From assembly GCA_003354135.1 (NCBI GenBank), contig PIVK01000027.1, positions 1 through 40,754 on the forward strand: a stretch of 40,754 bases of DNA, written 5' to 3'. Origin of the DNA: Rhodospirillales bacterium. Lineage in GTDB: Bacteria > Pseudomonadota > Alphaproteobacteria > Rhodospirillales > GLO-3. The notes beneath the pieces were generated by a model, which was given only the letters and a program-made list of their open reading frames with translations, was not told the origin of the DNA and did not search any database. Positions 6,687-15,260 of the stretch are shown here, in pieces. Numbering within the stretch: the stretch's first letter is position 1; each line of letters opens with the position of its first letter. A program made the translations under genes and the position numbers.

Positions 6687-8942
6687 TCAATCCTCCGTCG
6701 CGGGGACGGGGTCCGGAGCGGCCCCGGGTTCGGGTTTTACCCGTTCCCGGGGCAGTTCGCGGAAGTGGGCCCATCTCTTGATGCCGTCTCGATTTTCCAA
6801 GTAATTGATCAGCGCCGAGACCGGCTTGCGGTCGAACTTGGTGCCGCAATCGTGGAGCAGGATGTCCGACACCTTGGGAAACGTCATGGCATCCCGATAG
6901 GCCCGGGCGCTGACCATGCCGACGAAGGCATTGGCCACCGCCAGGATACGCGCCGGCATCAGGATGTCGTTCTCCTTGAGCCCGAAGGGGCCGCCGCCGT
7001 CCCAGGTCTCGCCCATCTGGCGGATGGCCTCGACAACCGGCCCTTCGAAGGGAACGTTGACCAGCAGATCGGCGCTGGTGATGTGGTTGTCGGCGAGCAG
7101 CTCCCGCTCGGTCGGTGACAGGTCCCCGGACTTGGTGAGGATCTCGGGCGGGACAAAGATTTTGCCCAGGTTCATAAGGCTGCCCGAGATGTCCACCGTC
7201 TTCACAACCTCTTCGGCCAGGCCCATCTCGCCGGCGATGGCGCGGGACACCTCGGCCACGCGTGCCGAATGATTGGCGGAATACGGGTCGCGACGGTCGA
7301 CCACGCTGACCAGGGTGTCGGTGAGCCGGCGCATCATGTGTTCGTTGCGCTCACGTTCCCGGATCAGGTCGGTGATGTCGTGCATGACCGTCAACGCCGC
7401 CGGCGGATGGGTGGCGTCCGCCGGAATGTAGACGTGGTCGGTGGTCATCACCTGAACGCCGTCGGTCTCCTGAAAATAGTGGACGTGCCGTTGGCTTTCG
7501 GCGTTCTCTATGACCTTCCGGTTGACCTCGTTGATGGCGTTTGCCTTCACGGGGCCGATGACTGCGGATAACGGCTTGAAGCGGATGTCGGTGATGGGGA
7601 TTCCGTAATGATCCGCAAAGGGCCGGTTGGCAAAGCTGATCTGGTTTTCCGGGTTGAGGCAAATGATATGGGTCGGCTGATTGTCGGTGACCTTGCGCAT
7701 GAACTGGATCAGGCCCTCGAAGCGTTCGGCCGCGACCCGGTACTGTTCGGCCGCCTTTGCCGCACGCAGCGAACTGCCATGTTTCCAAACCGCAACGATG
7801 GTCACCAGCACACCGCCGATGATGAGCACGAAAACGATGAAAATCGTTTTCAGGCGCGCCTCGGTTCCCGACAGGGCCTCGGTTCCCGAAACCTTCCGCA
7901 CCAGAGACCAGGGCGGTCCGGCCGGACGGCGCGCGGTCACCAGCACCTCGTCGCCCGCATAATCCCGTTTCACGGCGAACCCGCCCGGCTTTTCTAAGGC
8001 GAACGCGGCTGCCAGGTCCGGCGTATCCAGGGCCATGGTGCGGGCCAACGGCCCGGTGCCGTCCCTGAGCGGCGACAGGTACTCGACCGTGCCGTCCTTG
8101 GCCCTGACGAGATAGGTTTCGGCCGTCTCTTCGGTCTCGCCGGGCTGGATCAGACGCTTGAACAAATCTTCGCCAACCAGACGGACGCCGACCACGGCGC
8201 CGATTCCCTCGACCTCGTCGTCCTGCAGACCGAAGACCGGCAGGACGAACCCCATGCTGGGCTGGTTGCTGCCGCCCATAAAGACGTCGATCAGAACAGG
8301 TTCGCCCTTCAGGGCCTCCGCCACCGCCTCTTTGATGCGGCCTGTCACGGGGGGCATGCCCGGTGTGCCGACGATGGCCCCGCCCCGGGCATCGACGAGT
8401 CCGATCCCCGCGACGCCGATCCGTTCCACATTGGCCGCCACCTCGCCGATCTCGGGCGGTGGCTTGAAACCGGCCCTCGCGGCGGTCACGACGAGCAGAT
8501 TGCGCAGATACCCGGCTTGCGCGGCTTCGTCGGTCACCTCTTCACCCTCGCCCTCCAACAGCGCGAGTTCGGTCATATAGAGCTGCAGCGAGGAATTTTC
8601 CGCCAGTTCCCGCAGGAGGCCGAAGTTCCCGTCGATCCATTCGTTGACCGCAGCGACCCGGGTGTCGGCGACGACCCCCAACCGGATCTGCCAAGCCTGA
8701 AGGTTACGCTTGCGCTCGTTACCAAGGAAGTCGAGCGCAAGAAAAACGGAAGCCGCCGTCGCCAGGATCAGAAGCCCCGCTACGATCAGGACCCACTTGT
8801 TGAGCCGGCGCCTGACCTCTTCATCGCGCAGAATCGCCGTCCTGGGCCTTGCCGTCTTTTGACCGCCTCTGGATCCGTCATCGGCCGGGGCTTCCGCCTC
8901 GCCGTTCCCGCCACGTTTGATCGGTTGTTCGGACTCGACCAT
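6687..8942 (-). CDS. Two-TM sensor with periplasmic domain, PAS domain and degenerate HD-GYP domain
   Basis: 751 residues. TM1 is at about 50-70, a large periplasmic Cache-like region at 72-365, TM2 at about 367-386, a PAS domain at about 410-530 and an HD-GYP fold at about 540-715. The HD-GYP domain keeps H558 and H620 but has Met590-Asn591 where the HD pair should be and Met643-Gly644-Glu where family members have His-His-Glu. GYP is replaced by Gly651-Pro652-Phe653, and the later metal Asp is Asn671. It should therefore be unable to hydrolyse c-di-GMP and may act as a receptor or scaffold. It lies between the adhesin gene (same strand, 321 nt away) and the divergent LapG-type protease gene. 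This suggests a role like LapD, in which a membrane protein passes a cytoplasmic signal to a periplasmic protease. That role is inferred. The fold assignment is firm and the loss of activity is very likely. Confidence 0.85.
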   Translation of the reverse strand: MVESEQPIKRGGNGEAEAPADDGSRGGQKTARPRTAILRDEEVRRRLNKWVLIVAGLLILATAASVFLALDFLGNERKRNLQAWQIRLGVVADTRVAAVNEWIDGNFGLLRELAENSSLQLYMTELALLEGEGEEVTDEAAQAGYLRNLLVVTAARAGFKPPPEIGEVAANVERIGVAGIGLVDARGGAIVGTPGMPPVTGRIKEAVAEALKGEPVLIDVFMGGSNQPSMGFVLPVFGLQDDEVEGIGAVVGVRLVGEDLFKRLIQPGETEETAETYLVRAKDGTVEYLSPLRDGTGPLARTMALDTPDLAAAFALEKPGGFAVKRDYAGDEVLVTARRPAGPPWSLVRKVSGTEALSGTEARLKTIFIVFVLIIGGVLVTIVAVWKHGSSLRAAKAAEQYRVAAERFEGLIQFMRKVTDNQPTHIICLNPENQISFANRPFADHYGIPITDIRFKPLSAVIGPVKANAINEVNRKVIENAESQRHVHYFQETDGVQVMTTDHVYIPADATHPPAALTVMHDITDLIRERERNEHMMRRLTDTLVSVVDRRDPYSANHSARVAEVSRAIAGEMGLAEEVVKTVDISGSLMNLGKIFVPPEILTKSGDLSPTERELLADNHITSADLLVNVPFEGPVVEAIRQMGETWDGGGPFGLKENDILMPARILAVANAFVGMVSARAYRDAMTFPKVSDILLHDCGTKFDRKPVSALINYLENRDGIKRWAHFRELPRERVKPEPGAAPDPVPATED

Positions 8943-9076
8943 CGCCCCCGTCTCCGTACGTCCTTGCCCGTCAAGGGATTGTTAGGCCATCGCCGTTTTG
9001 GCGCAAGGGCGAATGTTTGGGAAAGGCCGTGACACAACCCCTTGTCCGCCCCGAGCAGCAGCGGTACAGTTTTCCC

Positions 9077-9760
9077 ATGATGACAGGCGTCTCCGAAAAA
9101 CGCCTCCCATGGCATCTTGCCGCACTGACGGTCGTTCTTATCACGGCGGTCTTTCTGACTGACGGCGTGGCAGCCAAGGGCAAGGCCTCCCCCAGCTTTT
9201 TCAGGACGGTCGAGGTCCGGTCGACCAATTTCAAGCCTTTCAAGAAGTGGACCGGCGCGTTGACCCGGTTCTCGAAGGAGGTCGCGGGCAAGACCGACGG
9301 AGCCTGCACGTCGGACACCTTCAATACGTGCCACTACGACACATGGATCAAATTCCTGCGCGGCGCCTTGAATAAACGGAAGCTGGATCAGGTAAAGGCC
9401 GTCAACGCGTTCATGAACAAGGCCAAATACGTCACCGATCAGAGCAACTGGGGCAAGAGGGACTATTGGGCAACACCGGGGGAGTTCATGGCCAAGTTCG
9501 GCGACTGCGAGGATTATGCAATCGCCAAGTTCATCTCGCTGATTAAGCTGGGATTCAATCCCGACGATCTCCGCGTCGTCGCCGTCAAGGACCTCAACCT
9601 CAAGGTCGGCCATGCGGTCCTGGTGGTGTTTCTGGACGGAAAGACCTACCTCCTGGACAACCAGATCAAGACGGTGATCGAAACCCGTTCTGTCCGCCAT
9701 TACAAACCGGTGTTTTCCATCAATACCAGGGCTTGGTGGCGTCACCGACCGGCCGCATAG
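9077..9760 (+). CDS. LapG-type periplasmic transglutaminase-like cysteine protease (BTLCP family)
   Basis: 227 residues from the ATG at 9077. A TTG 60 nt further upstream would add 20 residues before the signal sequence and is less likely. Residues 12-33 form a Sec signal sequence, so the mature protein is periplasmic. The catalytic triad of the family is visible: Cys144 in GDCEDYAIAK, His179 in VGHAVLVV and Asp194 in LLDN, with spacing close to Pseudomonas LapG. The YWATPGEF segment just before the cysteine is also typical. LapG proteases cut LapA-type adhesins at a Thr/Pro-Ala-Ala-Gly site to release biofilm cells and are restrained by LapD. The nearby adhesin carries TAAG at residues 337-340. 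The gene diverges from the degenerate HD-GYP receptor gene and converges on purD. No strong Shine-Dalgarno is seen. Confidence 0.88.
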   Translation: MMTGVSEKRLPWHLAALTVVLITAVFLTDGVAAKGKASPSFFRTVEVRSTNFKPFKKWTGALTRFSKEVAGKTDGACTSDTFNTCHYDTWIKFLRGALNKRKLDQVKAVNAFMNKAKYVTDQSNWGKRDYWATPGEFMAKFGDCEDYAIAKFISLIKLGFNPDDLRVVAVKDLNLKVGHAVLVVFLDGKTYLLDNQIKTVIETRSVRHYKPVFSINTRAWWRHRPAA

Positions 9761-9844
9761 GCCCGGCAACGGGGCGCGGCGGTGTGAGGAGAGGCGGGAG
9801 CCGCAAGACCCCCGGCGACTCGATCTTTGAAATCCAGAGGACCC

Positions 9845-11122
9845 CTATCCCCGCTCGATAGCGCGCCAGCCGATGTCGCGGCGGCAGAAGCCCTCGGGCC
9901 AGTCGACGGCGTCCACGGCCTCATAAGCCTTCTTCCGGGCCTCGGCAACGGTCTTGCCCGCCGCGGTGATCCCCAGCACCCGCCCGCCATTGGCCAGCAC
10001 CGTGCCGTTGGAGCCGGCCTTGGTGCCGGCGTGGAATACCTCAACCCCCTCAATGGCGGCGGCCGCATCGAGGTTCTTGATCTCGGAGCCCTTCTTGTAA
10101 TGGCCGGGATAGCCCTCCGTCGCCATCACCACCACCAGGGCAGTGTTCTTCTTCCACTGAAGTTTGATTTCGTCCAGGCGCCCCTCGGCACAAGCCAGCA
10201 GGGCCTCCAGCAGGTCCGACTCGAGGCGCATCATCAGGGGCTGGCATTCGGGATCGCCGAAGCGGACGTTGATCTCCAGGAGCTTCGGTCCCGCCTCGTC
10301 GATCATCAGACCGGCGAACAGTACGCCCTTGTACGGCCGCCCTTCCTGCGCCATGCCATTGATCAGCGGGGCGATGATTTCGTCCATGACCCGTTGTTGC
10401 ATCGCTTCGTCGACCACCGGCGCCGGGGTATAGGCTCCCATACCCCCAGTGTTGGGACCCTTGTCGCCGTCGCAGACCGCCTTGTGGTCCTGGGCCGCGA
10501 CCAGCGGCAAAGCCCGTTCCCCATCGACCAGGGCAAAGAAACTCGCCTCTTCTCCGGCCAGGAACTCCTCGATCACCACCAGATCGCCCGATTCACCGAA
10601 GGCCCGCTCGGTCATGATGTGGTCAATAGCGGCGAAGCCTTCGTTCTGGTTGTGGCAGACGATAACGCCCTTGCCCGCTGCCAGGCCGTCGGCCTTGACC
10701 ACAACGCGACCCTGGTGGCGCAGGATGTATTCCTTGGCGGCGTCGGGCTCGTCGAAGGTTTCGTAGTCACTCGTGGGAATGCCATATTTGGCGCAAAGGT
10801 CCTTCATAAAGGTCTTGGAGCCTTCAAGCTCGGCTGCGCTGGCGCTGACGCCAAAAACCTTGATGCCGACGGCGTTCAGCTTGTCGGCCAGTCCGGCCAC
10901 CAGCGGCGCCTCGGGACCGACGACCACGAAGTCGATCTCGGTCTTTTTAGCGAATCTGACGATTCCGGTCACATCCTCGGCATCGACGTCGACACATTCG
11001 GCCACCGCCGCCGCGCCGGCGTTGCCGGGCGCACAATAGAGCGCATCGCACATAGGAGACTTGGCAATGGCCCAGCATAATGCATGCTCGCGACCACCCG
11101 AGCCTACGACCAGAACCTTCAT
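9845..11122 (-). CDS. purD: Phosphoribosylamine-glycine ligase (GAR synthetase)
   Basis: 425 residues from the ATG at 11122, chosen because the protein then begins MKVLVVGSGGREHAL, the conserved PurD start, with GAGG 9 nt upstream. ATP-grasp enzyme of the second step of purine synthesis (phosphoribosylamine + glycine + ATP to GAR). Family signatures include VVKADGLAAGKGV, DGDKGPNTGGMGAY and LLEINVRFGDPE. The length is normal. It is divergent from xseA with only 57 bp between start codons, so the two promoters overlap or share control. Confidence 0.97.
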   Translation of the reverse strand: MKVLVVGSGGREHALCWAIAKSPMCDALYCAPGNAGAAAVAECVDVDAEDVTGIVRFAKKTEIDFVVVGPEAPLVAGLADKLNAVGIKVFGVSASAAELEGSKTFMKDLCAKYGIPTSDYETFDEPDAAKEYILRHQGRVVVKADGLAAGKGVIVCHNQNEGFAAIDHIMTERAFGESGDLVVIEEFLAGEEASFFALVDGERALPLVAAQDHKAVCDGDKGPNTGGMGAYTPAPVVDEAMQQRVMDEIIAPLINGMAQEGRPYKGVLFAGLMIDEAGPKLLEINVRFGDPECQPLMMRLESDLLEALLACAEGRLDEIKLQWKKNTALVVVMATEGYPGHYKKGSEIKNLDAAAAIEGVEVFHAGTKAGSNGTVLANGGRVLGITAAGKTVAEARKKAYEAVDAVDWPEGFCRRDIGWRAIERG

Positions 11123-11141
11123 TCCATTCATCCTCATGTTC

Positions 11142-11178
11142 TTGTTTCCCGCCATCCGGTTGTATCATAAATTATACT
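11142..11178. promoter_or_regulatory. Compact divergent promoter region purD/xseA
   Basis: On the minus strand a perfect -10 TATAAT (11176-11171) would give purD a leader of about 40 nt. On the plus strand TATCAT (11163-11168) and TATACT (11173-11178) lie so close to the xseA ATG at 11180 that its mRNA would have a leader of only a few nucleotides or none. Confidence 0.45.
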
Positions 11179-11179
11179 C

Positions 11180-12487
11180 ATGACCAGAAGTCAAACCCCA
11201 AGCGGCCCCGAAGACGGGCACAACGTCCCGATATTTTCGGTGAGCGAAGTCTCCCAGGCCCTCAAGCTGACCGTGGAAGAGACCTTCGGCCGCGTCCGGG
11301 TGCGGGGCGAGATCTCCGGTTTCAAGCGGGCCGCCTCGGGCCATCTTTATTTCGTGCTCAAGGATTCGGATGCCGTGCTCGACGGGGTCTGCTGGCGGGG
11401 CGCGGCGGGGCGCCTGGGACTGTCGCCGGAAGACGGCATGGAGGTCGTCGCCACCGGGCGCATCACCACCTATCCCGGACGTTCAAAGTACCAGATCGTG
11501 GTCGAGGCCATGGAACTGGCCGGCGAGGGTGCGCTCCTGAAGCTCCTGGAGGACCGCAGGCGCAAGCTCGCCGACGAGGGTCTGTTCGATGCGGATCGCA
11601 AGCGGGACCTGCCCTTCCTGCCCGGCGTGGTCGGCGTGGTGACGTCACCCACCGGAGCCGTAATCCGGGACATCCTGCACCGAATTCACGACCGTTTCCC
11701 CTGCCGCGTGCTTTTGTGGCCGGTGTTGGTTCAGGGCGACGGCGCCGCGGACCAGGTGGCGGCGGCGGTCCGCGGCTTCGACGCCTTAACGGCGGGCGGC
11801 GGCCTGCCCCGGCCCGACGTGTTGATCGTCGGACGCGGCGGCGGCAGCCTTGAGGACCTTTGGGCCTTCAACGAGGAAACGGTGGTGCGCGCCGTCGCCG
11901 AATGCTCCATCCCCACCGTCTCGGCGGTTGGACACGAGACGGATACCACGCTCTGCGACCATGCCGCCGACGTCCGCGCCCCGACACCCACCGCCGCCGC
12001 CGAGATGGCGGTCCCGGTCAGAATTGAACTCCTGGCCCAGGTGCGCGACGACGGCATGCGCCTCGACGGCGGCCTCAATCGCCTTCTCGATGAGCGCCGC
12101 TTGCGCCTGGAGGCGGCCGCAGGGCGCCTCGTCAGCCCCGAACAACATATCCGTTACGCCGAAAGCCGACTGGCCTCGGAGATCCGGGCTTTGACCGGCA
12201 CGCTCCGCGCCGCCGTGAAGGATGGCGAGACCCGGCTTTCCCACGCGGGGGCCCTGTTGGAGGGTTTGTCCCACGAGCGCACGCTGGACCGCGGCTTTGC
12301 ATTGGTCCGCGACGCGGACGGGCAGCCGGTGACTTCGGTCAAGCCCCTCAAGCCCGGCATGGATCTCGACCTGCAGTTCAAGGACGGCCGCGCCGCCGCC
12401 GTGGTGTCGGGCACCGCCGGCGGACCTCCCCGTAAACGGAAATCCCGGGCCCGTGCGGGCGACGACCGCCAGGGGAGCCTACTGTGA
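11180..12487 (+). CDS. xseA: Exodeoxyribonuclease VII large subunit
   Basis: 435 residues. The N-terminal OB-fold (about 15-115, VEETFGRVRVRGEISGFKR) binds single-stranded DNA. The catalytic domain follows with GVVTSPTGAVIRDI, the glycine-rich DVLIVGRGGGSLEDLWAFN and VGHETDTTLCD. With the small subunit XseB, which is not in this window, it degrades single-stranded DNA to oligonucleotides. It has no Shine-Dalgarno before the ATG and -10-like boxes immediately upstream, so it may be translated from a leaderless mRNA. The stop overlaps the next gene's GTG by four bases (GTGA), implying translational coupling. Confidence 0.96.
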   Translation: MTRSQTPSGPEDGHNVPIFSVSEVSQALKLTVEETFGRVRVRGEISGFKRAASGHLYFVLKDSDAVLDGVCWRGAAGRLGLSPEDGMEVVATGRITTYPGRSKYQIVVEAMELAGEGALLKLLEDRRRKLADEGLFDADRKRDLPFLPGVVGVVTSPTGAVIRDILHRIHDRFPCRVLLWPVLVQGDGAADQVAAAVRGFDALTAGGGLPRPDVLIVGRGGGSLEDLWAFNEETVVRAVAECSIPTVSAVGHETDTTLCDHAADVRAPTPTAAAEMAVPVRIELLAQVRDDGMRLDGGLNRLLDERRLRLEAAAGRLVSPEQHIRYAESRLASEIRALTGTLRAAVKDGETRLSHAGALLEGLSHERTLDRGFALVRDADGQPVTSVKPLKPGMDLDLQFKDGRAAAVVSGTAGGPPRKRKSRARAGDDRQGSLL

Positions 12488-13290
12488 GGACCCTGCTTCT
12501 CGCCTGCCTGTTGATGGCGGGCCACCCCCTCGGGGCGGCGGATCTGACCCTGGAGGGGGATTTGGTCCAGGGCGGCCTGGTTCTGGGGCGGACGGTCCCG
12601 GGCACCCGGGCGGCACTCAACGACCGTTCGGTGCGGATCGCGGATGACGGCCTGTTCGTCATCGGATTCGGACGCGACGCGTCCGCGGACGCCACGCTCT
12701 GCCTCGATGCGCCCGGCACCCCCCGGGCCTGCCATCACCTGACCATCGAGGCCCGGGACTGGAAGACCCAGCGCATCGACGGCCTGCCCGGGCGCAAGGT
12801 GACGCCAGAGAAACGCGACCTGGAGCGCATCCGCCGCGAAGGCGCCCTGATCGCCGCGACACGCAAGACAGACAGCGCGGATACGCTGTTCGCCTCCGGG
12901 TTTATCCGGCCGCTGGAGGGGCGGATTTCAGGGGTTTTCGGATCGCAGAGAATCCTCAACGGCAAGCCCCGGCGCCCCCACAACGGCCTCGACATTGCGG
13001 CGCCCACGGGAACGAAGGTCAAGGCCGCAGCCGACGGCAGGGTGGCCCTGGTGCATCAGGACATGTTCTACACCGGCAAGACCGTGATGCTGGACCACGG
13101 GCACGGGGTGACCTCGGTCTATATCCACATGAACGACATCCTGGTCGGCAAGGGCCAGGCCGTCGTCAAGGGCACGCCCATCGGCACGGTCGGGATGACG
13201 GGCCGAGCCACCGGCCCCCACCTGCACTGGGGGGTAAACTGGTTCGGCACCCATCTCGATCCGGCCCTGCTGGTGGAGAGCCACGATTAG
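12484..13290 (+). CDS. Secreted M23-family peptidase (LytM domain)
   Basis: 268 residues with a GTG start overlapping the xseA stop. A Sec signal peptide occupies residues 1-19. A central region of unassigned fold (about 20-130) precedes a C-terminal LytM/M23 domain with the zinc motif HNGLDI and the HLHWG signature. Family members cleave peptidoglycan cross-bridges or, when degenerate, activate amidases. Both zinc-binding motifs are intact here, so activity is likely. It acts in the periplasm. Coupling to xseA looks positional rather than functional. Confidence 0.92.
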   Translation: MRTLLLACLLMAGHPLGAADLTLEGDLVQGGLVLGRTVPGTRAALNDRSVRIADDGLFVIGFGRDASADATLCLDAPGTPRACHHLTIEARDWKTQRIDGLPGRKVTPEKRDLERIRREGALIAATRKTDSADTLFASGFIRPLEGRISGVFGSQRILNGKPRRPHNGLDIAAPTGTKVKAAADGRVALVHQDMFYTGKTVMLDHGHGVTSVYIHMNDILVGKGQAVVKGTPIGTVGMTGRATGPHLHWGVNWFGTHLDPALLVESHD

Positions 13291-13475
13291 GGAATTGCAA
13301 CAAGCTCCGGCATTTGGCTTTTGATGGGGCTTATGGAACCGATGCCGCTCAATTGCCCGCCTCCGACGATCTCGGAATTGCCGCCACCCAGGGGCTCGGC
13401 GTGTGACCATCCGTTGGCGCGCCCGGGCCGGTCGTGCTATGGTCCGGCACCGATTTCACGGGGGATTGCCGGGCC

Positions 13476-15260
13476 TTGACCGAGCGCAAAGACCTTACAC
13501 CCTACGAGCACGTCTCCACGTATGGCCTCATGCGCCGCCTGTGGCATGACAACATCCGCCATTACCTGGGCTGGCTGTTGGTGGCGCTCGCCTTCATGGG
13601 GCTCACGGCGGCGGCAACCGGCTTCAGCGCCTGGCTGCTGAAACCGGTGGTGAACGGCATCCTGGTGGAGAGGAAGGAGCACCTGCTGCTGCCGCTGGGC
13701 GCGCTGATCATCGGCACCTTCTTCATCAAGGGATTCGCGACTTATATCCAGGCGGCGATCATGGCGCGGATGGGATTGCGCATCATCGCCGACAACCAGA
13801 ACCGCCTCTACGCCCATCTGGTACGCATGCACATGGGTTTCTTCCACAACGTGCCGACCGGCAAGCTGATCTCGCGCTTTACCGTCGACATCGCCCAAAT
13901 GCGGGCCGCGGTCTCCAACGCGGTGACCAGTTTCGGCAAGGATATTTTCACCCTGGTCGGCCTCGTCATCGTCATGTTCATCCAGAACGCCGAACTGGCG
14001 CTGATCACGTTGTTCGTTTTTCCGATCGCCATCCACCCCATCGCGCGGCTGGGCAAGAGGATGCGCAAGGTAACCGCCAACACCCAGGAGGAGACGGGCC
14101 TGTTCATGACCCTGCTGGAACAGACTTTCCAGGGCATCCGGATGGTCAAGAGCTACGGTATGGAAGACTACGAGAAGGGCCGCGTCGGCGGGCTCATCGA
14201 ACGCATCTTCCTGCTCAGCTTCAAGTCGGCCCGCATCCGCGCGCTTTCCAGTCCCATCATGGAAACCCTGGGCGGCATCGCCATCGCCGTGGTGATCCTC
14301 CGCGCCGGGCACCAGATCGTCGCGGGGGAGACGACGGCCGGGCACTTCGTCTCCTTCCTGGGCGCCCTGATCATGGCCTACGAGCCCATGAAGCGGCTCG
14401 CCAACCTCAACGCCAGCGTTCAAGAGGGGTTGGCCGGGGCGCAACGCTTGTTCGCGCTCCTGGACCAGGAACCGACTCTCAAGGACCAACCCGACGCCCA
14501 GCCGATCGAGGTTCGCGACGGCCGCCTGCGGCTGGACGATGTGCATTTCTCCTACGAACCGGGCAAGCCGGCCCTGCTCGGCGTCGATCTCGAGGTGCCC
14601 GCCGGCCGAATGGCGGCCCTGGTGGGACCGTCTGGGGCCGGGAAGTCGACCATCCTCAACCTGATCCCGCGTTTCTATGACATTACCTCGGGTTCCGTTC
14701 TCATCGATGACACCGACGTGCGCGAGGCGACCATGGCCTCGCTGCACCAGAGCATCGCCCTGGTCAGCCAGGAAGTGACCCTGTTCGACGATACGGTCAG
14801 TGCCAATATCGTCTATGGAAAACCGGGTGCGAGCGAGGATGAGATCGTCGAGGCGGCCCGGCACGCGGCGGCGCACGAGTTCATCATGGAACTCCCCCAG
14901 GGCTACGAGACTGTGGTCGGCGAACGCGGCGTGAAGCTGTCGGGCGGACAGCGCCAGAGGCTGGCCATCGCGCGGGCCATACTGAAGAACGCCCCCATCC
15001 TGCTGCTGGACGAGGCGACCTCGGCGCTGGACACCGAGTCCGAGCGCAAGGTCCAGGCAGCGCTTGACAAACTGATGAAGGACCGCACAAGCCTCGTCAT
15101 CGCGCATCGGCTGTCGACGGTGATGCACGCCGATATCATCTACGTCATCGATCAGGGCAAGGTTGCCGAGCAGGGAACCCACGACGAGCTTCTGGCCAAG
15201 GCCGGCCTCTACGCCAAGCTTCACGCCCTGCAGTTTGCCGAGGAAGCGGCGGAGGCGTGA
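13476..15260 (+). CDS. msbA: MsbA-like lipid A/phospholipid ABC exporter
   Basis: About 594 residues from a TTG at 13476 preceded by GGGGGA 10 nt upstream. A GTG at 13434 in the same frame would lengthen it by 14 residues, and the ATG at residue 32 of that longer form is another option. An N-terminal ABC transporter membrane domain (six TM segments) is fused to an ATPase domain with Walker A GPSGAGKST, signature LSGGQRQR and Walker B ILLLDEATSALD, followed by an H-loop (IAHRLST). This is a homodimeric flippase of the type that moves lipid A-core across the inner membrane, and its position as first gene of a lipid A cluster supports that substrate. It overlaps the next gene by four bases. Confidence 0.9.
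   Translation: MTERKDLTPYEHVSTYGLMRRLWHDNIRHYLGWLLVALAFMGLTAAATGFSAWLLKPVVNGILVERKEHLLLPLGALIIGTFFIKGFATYIQAAIMARMGLRIIADNQNRLYAHLVRMHMGFFHNVPTGKLISRFTVDIAQMRAAVSNAVTSFGKDIFTLVGLVIVMFIQNAELALITLFVFPIAIHPIARLGKRMRKVTANTQEETGLFMTLLEQTFQGIRMVKSYGMEDYEKGRVGGLIERIFLLSFKSARIRALSSPIMETLGGIAIAVVILRAGHQIVAGETTAGHFVSFLGALIMAYEPMKRLANLNASVQEGLAGAQRLFALLDQEPTLKDQPDAQPIEVRDGRLRLDDVHFSYEPGKPALLGVDLEVPAGRMAALVGPSGAGKSTILNLIPRFYDITSGSVLIDDTDVREATMASLHQSIALVSQEVTLFDDTVSANIVYGKPGASEDEIVEAARHAAAHEFIMELPQGYETVVGERGVKLSGGQRQRLAIARAILKNAPILLLDEATSALDTESERKVQAALDKLMKDRTSLVIAHRLSTVMHADIIYVIDQGKVAEQGTHDELLAKAGLYAKLHALQFAEEAAEA

Noticed and set aside
13437-15224. 595-codon open frame on the minus strand
   Set aside because: Antisense of the ABC exporter with its Walker and signature motifs.
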